NCBI GenBank assembly: GCA_949752795.1
Contig: OX457061.1
Coordinates: forward strand, 31,562,425 to 31,626,424
Direction of reading: 5' to 3'
Origin: Hyperoodon ampullatus
Taxonomy: Eukaryota > Chordata > Mammalia > Artiodactyla > Ziphiidae
DNA length: 64,000 nt
Shown here: positions 57,250 to 64,000 of the stretch, piece after piece
Position numbering within the stretch: position 1 is the first letter of the stretch
How the letters are laid out: each line of letters begins with the position of its first letter
The notes under the pieces: generated by a model
Database searches by the model: none
What the model was told of the DNA's origin: nothing
Seen by the model: the letters and a program-made list of their open reading frames with translations, nothing else
Translations under genes and position numbers: made by a program

Positions 57250-57735
57250 TGAAACCAGCAATAACTGAGCATCACTCTGTGCCTGGGACTAAGCCAGGAA
57301 CTTTCACAATGGTCCTTTCAGGTATGCATCAACCCTAGGAGAGAGCTATCTTTATTCCTATTTTACAGATGTGGCTCAGAGAATTGGTGAGAGGTAACCT
57401 GCACAGTCACTCATACCAAAGCCTCTTTTCTTTTTTTTTTTCTTTTTTTTTTTTATTAATTTATTTTTGGCTGCATTGGGTCTTGGTTGCTGTGCACGGG
57501 CTTTCCCTAGTTGCGGAGAGAGGGGGCTACTCTTCGTTGCTGTGCGTAGGCCCCTCACCGCGGTGGCTTCTCCTGTTGCCCTAGAGCACAGGCTTAGTAG
57601 CTGTGGCTCACGGGCCCAGCCGCTCTGCGGCATGTGGGATCCTCCCAGACCAGGACTCGAACCCGTGTCCCCCGCATTGGCAGGCGGATTCCCAACCACT
57701 GCACCACCAGGGAAGCCCCCCAAAGCCTCTTTTCT
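57250..57735 (-). repeat. MIR, interrupted by SINE
   Basis: 'ttattcctattttacagatg', 'tggctcagagaattggtgag' and 'agtcactcataccaaagcct' read as a reverse MIR into which the SINE inserted. Confidence 0.7.
57432..57719 (-). mobile_element. CHR SINE, CHR-1/CHR-2 intermediate
   Basis: The tail-side half has CHR-1 body ('ggctgcattgggtcttggtt'). The head-side half has CHR-2-like 'cacgggcccagccgctctgc'. The target duplication CCAAAGCCTCTTTTCT is at 57416-57431 and 57720-57735. Confidence 0.88.
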
Positions 57736-57739
57736 GTCT

Positions 57740-58985
57740 TCAGTCCTCTTTCCTCCATGCTCCCCAAATCTCTTTTGCATGGGCGTGGTTTCACTGAAGT
57801 CATGTTTTAGGTTTGCTTCTTCTCTAAAGCCTCTTTGGCTTTGGTAAAAACAAATTGTTGTAGGTTCTTCATTTTGGCTACTGTTTGTCCTTGAGCATGA
57901 ACCCAGGGTCCATGGCAGTCAGACACAATTTAATGAACTGCAAACAATAAATGAACTGCTTAGGGTTTTAACTCATCAGACGAAAGTTACCCCATCGGTT
58001 CAGGGCACTGTAGATTGCAGAAGTGAGATTGTCTTCAACATTTGGCTTGGCATCTTGACAATGCACACTGGGGATTTTATTTGGGAACAACACGGAAGGT
58101 CCTTCATCCTATAAAGGAAAGATTTAAACTCTTACACGGCAGCATCTGAGTTTGTTTTCTGAAAATAGAAGGTTGATCGGAAGGGAGCAAATCTGCCCCT
58201 AGCAAAAGTGCACACAACTTAAAAAATAAAACATCGAATTCAGCCAAGTTTTCTCTGTTGGCAGAGATCAAGACATACCCTCATCTTATAATCAGTCCAG
58301 TTTTGGGAGAACTTCTCACAGTTAAAGTAAAAAAAAAAAAAAAGTCCCCAAATTATCCACATAGTGAAGCTTGAAAAGCAGCCAAGGAGAATTGCATCTT
58401 TCCTATTACTACCACATGTGCTGCCCTGCATACCCCATTTCACAAAGGGCTGAATAATGGTACACTGCCTCTACCAGGAGTGCCGCCCCACCTCACCCCC
58501 TTGGCATGATGGCATTCTAGAGCAGAAAACCACAAGCCTGTGGTTTTCCTTGCACGGGCTTCTCATCCTCACTCACTGCCTGCTTCATTCTCAGCCGGTT
58601 CATGTGCTTTGAATTTAAAGTTTTATTCCCACATAGGCTACATGTGTTGCGTTTACACACAGTGAAGGATTTTATTTTTCATCTGAGTGATCTTGCTGTA
58701 GTGCTTTCAGGATACATGCAAACAAATAAAATGATTTACCACCCAAAAGAACATTTTAAAAAGTGTTCAAGTACAAGCCTATCTGGAAGAACCTTTTAGG
58801 GGAGGCAAAGCTGGCTACTGGATATGAAAAAAGATTTGGGTTGGGCTTGCAAAGTGTAGAAGGCATGGGGCCTGGTGCAATGTGCTTAGTGACTTGTCAT
58901 CTTATTTAGGTCACGATTGCTATGGTTGTGGATTCTCTGTATAGTCAAAAAAGAAAAAGAAAGAAAAGAAAAGAAGAAGAGCAAT
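57740..58985. other. unique sequence, no gene seen
   Basis: An A15 tract lies near 58329-58343 and an A/G-rich tract at 58950-58982. Nothing else recognised. Confidence 0.4.
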
Positions 58986-58989
58986 GCTA

Positions 58990-59155
58990 TCTGATATTAG
59001 ATCCAGAAATATCTGGGTTAAAAATGTTAGCTTGTCTTCTATTTGCTATGTGGTCTTGGCTATGCCATTTCATGTCTCTGAGTCACATTTGCCTGATCTA
59101 TAAAACAGGAGTGATAATCTGTCCCTTACAGAGCTTTATAGGAAATAAATAATAT
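58990..59155 (+). repeat. MIR
   Basis: 'gtggtcttggctatgccatt' and 'ctgatctataaaacaggagt' are MIR phrases. Confidence 0.7.
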
Positions 59156-59394
59156 CTATATAATCACAATATACGTAACATATTCCCCTCCTTCACAATT
59201 TCACCCTACATTAATGTCTTATTGGTCCTCTGGGTGGGTTTTCTCCTCCATCCTACTTTATAATCAAGTTTGATCATTCCCTCCTCATCTTTTCTCCTTG
59301 AAGACGTGCTTTCAGCTATGATTTCTGTAGCAGATATACTACAGGTTAAATCCTGAGGGGACCCCAGCACTGAACATCACATAATAACCCACTC

Positions 59395-59615
59395 TTAAAT
59401 ATGAAAACTAATATTTACATAGCACGTTAGCATTTAAGAAACACTTTCAAATATGTCATCCTGTTTAATTCTTAAAGTTATTTTCTCAACTAGTTATTAG
59501 CATCTGTTGTTACTCCATTTTCTGTGTGAGGAAATTAGGGCTCTGAAATGTTCAGGGACTCAGCCATAGTCACACAGCTGGAAATCTGGAGCGAGCATGG
59601 CTTTCCCCAGTGGAC
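59395..59615 (-). repeat. MIR
   Basis: 'ttactccattttctgtgtga' and 'gccatagtcacacagctgga' fit a reverse MIR. Confidence 0.75.
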
Positions 59616-60177
59616 CTAACAGTAATAAATAGTAGTCTTCAGGTACTGACCCTACCTCTCTCTTCTGTATCATATCCCTACTTCCTTGCTGTTATTATCT
59701 CTTGGTTCCTTGTATTTCTCGGAGTCCCTGGGGGCTCTTTCATAGGTCCTCACAAACACATCCTCATAGCTACTGCTTTGGTGTTGGCCATTTTCCTCCT
59801 TTTCAGGTTGGATTTACTTTGGTGAGGTCTGCGGCCTGAAAAGAAGCATTGTGAAGGTGCCTCCCTGTTGCCATGGCTACTGGTGCCTGCCATCAAAGGA
59901 GCTTAAATTGAGGGCCCAGCCTCATTGTGTTCCCAAAGTCACTGGTGTTTTTTCTCACAGCTGACACTGCCTAAGTTTAGTGACCTTGTTTTCTGGTACC
60001 TCTGTCGTAAGAACATCTATGTGGGGAGGAACCCTCTCCCTGTTTTGACCCAAATGGGGCTCCATTCCTCAAGCCCCAAAGCAGTACTATCTTGCCCCTA
60101 CCCCAGTGCTTATGAAGTTTAGTGAAAACAGCACTTTTAGTTTTATTAAAGTCCTCTTGAAAGTCGCAGTGAGGCCT
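59616..60177. other. unique sequence, no gene seen
   Basis: The 71-codon frame from 59610 is hydrophobic but has no other support. An X-box-like motif lies at 59867. Confidence 0.4.
59867..59880. promoter_or_regulatory. candidate RFX X-box, one mismatch
   Basis: GTTGCCATGGCTAC differs from the palindrome GTTGCCATGGCAAC at one base. Confidence 0.3.
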
Positions 60178-60725
60178 TTTATTAGTCAGGGTTCTCCAGA
60201 GAAACAGAACTAATAGGGTAGATAGGCAGGTAGGTAGATAGGTAGGTAGCTAGCTAGCTAGCTAGCTAGCAAGATTTATTATGAGAGATAGGTTCATGCT
60301 ATTATGGAGACTGAGAAGTCCCATGATCTGCCATCTACAGTCTGGAGGCCCAGGAAAGCAGGTGGTGTAGATCCAATCCAAGCTCAAAGGCCTGAGAACT
60401 GGAGAAGCCAGTGATATAAGTTTGAGTCCAAGTCAAAATGCCCACGAACCAGGAGTGCAGATGTCTGAGGGCAGAAGATGAATGTCCCAACTCCAGCCAA
60501 GAATATGGATTCACTCTTCCTCTTTTTTTTGGTTCTATTTGGGCTCTCAACTGATTGATTGTTGCCTACCTGCCTTGGTGAGGGTGATCTTCTTTCCTCA
60601 GCCTATAGATTCAAATGCTAATCTCTTCTGGAAACATCCTCACAGACACATCCAGAAATAATGTTTTACCAGCCTTTTGCATATCCCTCTGTCCAGTGAA
60701 GTTCACATATAAAATTAACCTCATA
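60178..60725 (-). mobile_element. MLT1-type solo LTR (MaLR)
   Basis: The plus strand opens 'attagtcagggttctccaga' and runs through 'gactgagaagtcccatgatc' and 'cctcacagacacatccagaa' to 'aaaattaacctcat', the reverse of the LTR at 38909. No internal region is attached. Confidence 0.82.
60217..60270. repeat. (TAGG/TAGA)n and (GCTA)n tract
   Basis: Tetranucleotide repeat inside the LTR. The last part, about six GCTA units, is self-complementary. Confidence 0.88.
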
Positions 60726-61299
60726 GGTGTTATTGAGATATAAATTATGAAAGATAAATTCAAGGGACAGGTAACATGCTGACCTTAATATCATCTTCTG
60801 ACTCCACTGATCATTAATTGCTATGTCTGAGGGACTATTTCTTATCTTTCAATACATTTTTTCCTCTGTTTCTTTTGTTCTTTAAGCAAATAAGCTACCC
60901 TCTGGTGGTCCCTATTTGTCTCCAAGCACAACTGATTCTTTTGGTGACCATAGCTCAGGCCCATGCAGGGTCTTCTGCCATTCACATATTGTTTTAGTGG
61001 TACTCTGACTTTCAGATTTCAAAGATCAGTAACAGTTCAGAAACAATGTGCAGAAATAACATTGAATTGTTTACTGTTTATTTTGCCAACTGAGGAAAAT
61101 AACCAAACAGAACAAAACCCAAAACAATAGCCATTTACTAAAACCATACAGAGAGAAAGATCTGGACCTTTGCCAGCTCTTTAGTTTAATAATAGAAAGA
61201 TGATTTTACCACCAAAAAAGTAGGAAAGACATAATATCCAAATAAAGCATAGGCATGTTATAGAATACATAGCTTTATCAAAAATCCATACGTTCTTCT
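60726..61299. other. unique sequence, no gene seen
   Basis: A partial CTCF-like 'accctctggtgg' occurs near 60898 with one core mismatch. Nothing else recognised. Confidence 0.35.
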
Positions 61300-61545
61300 C
61301 CCATTTTACTGCAGATTGTAAAATAATTGTCACACTCTGGCACTTTGGAACTATTAGATTGCTTCATTTGCTATTCACAACACTTACCGTGAGGTAAGTG
61401 TTATCATTATCCCATTTTACAAGTGTAGAAATTCAGGACCAGAGAAGCTGGGCATCTTGCCAAAAGTCACAGAGACAATAAGGCGAGTAGCTGAGACTTA
61501 AATTCAAGCCCTCCACTGCCAATCGTGCCTTTGCTTGGCTGAGCA
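61300..61545 (-). repeat. MIR
   Basis: 'attatcccattttacaagtg' and 'tgccaaaagtcacagagaca' fit a reverse MIR. Confidence 0.8.
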
Positions 61546-62329
61546 ACTGAAGATGATGGGGATATTCATATGGAATTAAGTCTGCTTATGTATTTCGAAT
61601 GTTTTGAGTTTTTAAAATGAATTTCTTTAAAATAGATCATTGTTTACAATTTTCCCCAGTGTGTTATTTTGGCCATGTGATATTTATCAATAAGCGTTCA
61701 TACATATCTATACAATGTATCACTCTGAATAATTGGCATTATAATTTGTGGGCAAATTCTTTTGTCTCGATAGTCTTAAAGAATCTACTATCAAAAAAAA
61801 TATGGGATTGTTATTATCATTCTAATTGTTGCAGAGGTCCAGCACTTCTCTCTGTATGCTCACACAAAAAAATGGACAATCATGAAATCTTTCTGGATTT
61901 CATTTTGCTCACCTTTCCCTTTTCTCCTCTACCTCATTCTTCATGTATCTGTCTCTTCCCTTGACTATTTCTATATTTTTCTTCTTTGAGATTGTGGCTG
62001 TCTGGCCATTGCAAACATCTCCAGGTAATCAGTTCTTGATTAATCAGGTCAAGATTTCCTGATGTTGGGATAGCTCCTTTGTCCAGATTAATCTTCAGTT
62101 TACATCAACCATAAACATGTACAAAATGGTTTATTTTTGATGGAGGTGGGCTGGAGGGATGGAGAAAATCACAAGGTAGATTCGTGGTGTGCATGGCTCT
62201 AACATTTGATATTTCTGCTTTTCAAGAATGAGTCTGGAGGCTCATGCTCTCTAGTCACCTGTAATTTTGCCAGGACATCCGTTTCAATCAAGTGTGTGAA
62301 CTCTAAGGACTGCCCAGAACCTATATTTT
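61546..62329. other. unique sequence, no gene seen
   Basis: The 115-codon frame at 61617-61964 has no family resemblance or splice context. Confidence 0.4.
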
Positions 62330-62445
62330 AATATGGCTTTTATTATTTATATTTACTACATGGTCTTATTTAGTTCTTATAAAAAGTCAGTGATGTGGAT
62401 CTCAGAATCCCCATTTTGTAGATAAAGAAAATTTGGCAAACTATA
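62330..62445 (-). repeat. MIR fragment
   Basis: 'cagaatccccattttgtaga' and flanks fit a reverse MIR. Confidence 0.6.
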
Positions 62446-62629
62446 TGCAATAGACTTAGGGGTAGCAAAAAAATTGCAGTCCTCAGAAAAGTCTTGCCTC
62501 TTTACCTTTAGTGAACCCACCACTCACCAGTCAAAGGCCACCCAGCAAGAGAGGACACCCACGTGCCAGCCATGTTTCCAGAAAGAGTTCTGGACCGCTT
62601 CCTGCCTTCCCTCCTGTTTCTTGCCCCCT

Positions 62630-63090
62630 TTCCATTCATATGTTCAGTTACTCATTCTTTTAGCACACGTTTGTTGAGCATGGAAACACTTCCGGGCCTG
62701 GTGTCAGGCACTGGGAATGTGATAATGGAAGACAGGTGTAGTTCTCAGCCTCATGGTGACCACTGGCTGTTGGGAAGTGAAGACTAGTTACCAGACAATT
62801 AAAATGCAGTAGATATGGGCTCTGGTAGAGACCGTGCAGGGCAGTGGGAGGTGAATAACTCTGACTGGGGTGAGGGAGGGACAGTGCAGAGAAGACTCAA
62901 GATGAAAGGGAAGGGGGTGTGAAAGTATTCCAGGCAGAAAGAATGGCATATACAAAAGGAGTAAGAAAAAGCAGAGTTTTCCAGTGAACTGAATAAAGTT
63001 AAGAGAGATGGAGTAAAGATGTGAGAGGACAGAAAATTGGACAAGGTAATGCAGGACTTTGAAGGTCATGTTAATTAGTTTGCCTTAACT
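62630..63090 (+). repeat. ancient LINE 3' fragment
   Basis: 'tggtgtcaggcactgggaat', 'tattccaggcagaaagaatg' and 'ggactttgaaggtcatgtta' match the L1M-class element seen elsewhere. Confidence 0.5.
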
Positions 63091-64000
63091 CAGCATCTGA
63101 TATCTAGGCATCTTCTCTTGGTTTGACCCTCATGCCCTTCTTGTTTTATTTCCTTTTTGAGAACGCTGCTGGCTTGATTATACCTCAGTCCCTGGAACCC
63201 AACTCTATTATCTATACACTTTCTCGGTATTCTTGAATGTGTCTACCCTGGGAAAAGGGACTGGATAATAGCGGCTTAGAGCCATGGAAACCTGTAAAAT
63301 AGCCGTGGACTTAAGATGTGGTTTTGACTGTTTTTATGAGATAATTGTACTGAGTATCAAAAAGGATGAAGAGCTGGTCTTACCTGAACCAGGGCAATAA
63401 GTTATTGGAGTGTAGTCCTGGAGATGACAGGACTTCCAAAGACAGGTGGCCAGGAAGCCCATGTTCACTCACATGCATATTTGTTGTATTTCTGCCTCTA
63501 GCTTCTGAAGATTAAACAGCTTGGGAAAACTGAGGCTGCTCAAAGTATGAATGTTGGTGAAATTGCTTCCTTAATCTCCCTAAATTCCCCATCCTTGAGG
63601 AGAAACCAAAGTTACAAGGGATTTCATTGAGGTCAATAGTCTTCCATCTGAGATGCCTGGAACCAGATATATTTCGCACATCAAATGTGTATGATTTGAC
63701 AAAAGTAAAATGGAGCATACATTTTATGTTTTGTGACACCCCTAGAGGCTCTGGAGTGGCACCTTGTAATCATCAGATTAATGTTTCTGTAGCAAAGCGT
63801 ATGCGTATCCACACAAAGTTACATAAACTGAGGTTTTAAGAAGTTTCTAGTGAGTTCAGGTCAGGTTTTACCCCCAAATGAGTCAAGTTCACAGCAGGTT
63901 TGGCTGCTAGATGAGTTACGTAAAGATCTTTAGATTTCAGAGCTTTTGGATTTCAGAATTGCAGATTAAAGAGTATGTGGATCTGTAGCATATCAATTTG
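63091..64000. other. unique sequence, no gene seen
   Basis: Overlapping frames on both strands at 63512-63839 have no support. The window ends in unassigned sequence. Confidence 0.4.

Noticed and set aside
60897..60908. CTCF-like 'accctctggtgg'
   Set aside because: The core has a mismatch at the invariant GC of GGC. Left out as a feature.
61617..61964. 115-codon frame
   Set aside because: No family resemblance, AT-rich and no splice signals at its edges.
1..64000. CRISPR array, operon or bacterial features
   Set aside because: The whole window is mammalian repeat-rich nuclear DNA. No regularly spaced repeats with unique spacers were seen.
1..64000. small RNA gene copies (U6, 7SK, Y RNA, 5S)
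   Set aside because: Reading for their start and box sequences gave no convincing match.

Overview
The window is nuclear DNA of a mammal, almost certainly a toothed whale or dolphin. The strongest sign is the SINE content: about fifteen tRNA-derived SINEs of the cetacean CHR group (CHR-1, CHR-2 and one short CHRS type). Several are near-intact CHR-2 copies with long poly(A) tails and clean target-site duplications. The rest of the repeats are typical of placental mammals: MIR and L2, L1 fragments of several ages, MaLR LTRs (MST and MLT1 types), and one solo LTR that looks like a class I endogenous retrovirus. Family names come from recognising consensus phrases, not from a database search.

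There is no recognisable protein-coding gene. Every long open frame lies in a SINE plus its poly(A/T) tail, a microsatellite, or decayed LINE or MaLR sequence. The window is therefore intergenic or deep intronic. The one gene-like structure I could assemble is small and speculative: a TATA box at 11742, an ATG in good context at 11811, a strong splice donor at 11845, a strong acceptor ending at 12655, and an exon that continues in frame to a stop at 12846 overlapping an AATAAA signal. It would encode about 74 residues of unknown function.

Layout. 0-4 kb: a CHR-1 SINE, a CTCF-like motif pair, then a three-level nest (CHR-2 inside a young L1 inside an old LINE), then a MIR split by a CHR-2 with a 51-base poly(T). 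4-15 kb: mostly unique sequence with L2, MIR and (TG)n, the 11.7-12.9 kb gene-like structure and a TATA site at 5503. 15-25 kb: two L1 3' fragments, CR1/L3-like and L2 remnants, a degraded CHR-2 and the 508-bp solo LTR. 25-32 kb: AT-rich decayed L1 ORF2, a poly(T)-only insertion with a target duplication, and a cluster of old LINEs with CHRS and CHR-2. 32-35 kb: (GT)n and five MIRs in 1.5 kb. 35-48 kb: two L1 3' ends, MaLR LTRs, three CHR-1 SINEs, and a MaLR 5' LTR plus internal region carrying a large CT-rich microsatellite. 48-64 kb: four more CHR SINEs, L2, ancient LINE pieces, MIRs, an MLT1-type LTR, two RFX-type X-box motifs and long unique stretches.

No genes work together here. The story is one of repeat layering, with a few candidate regulatory sites in the unique sequence.
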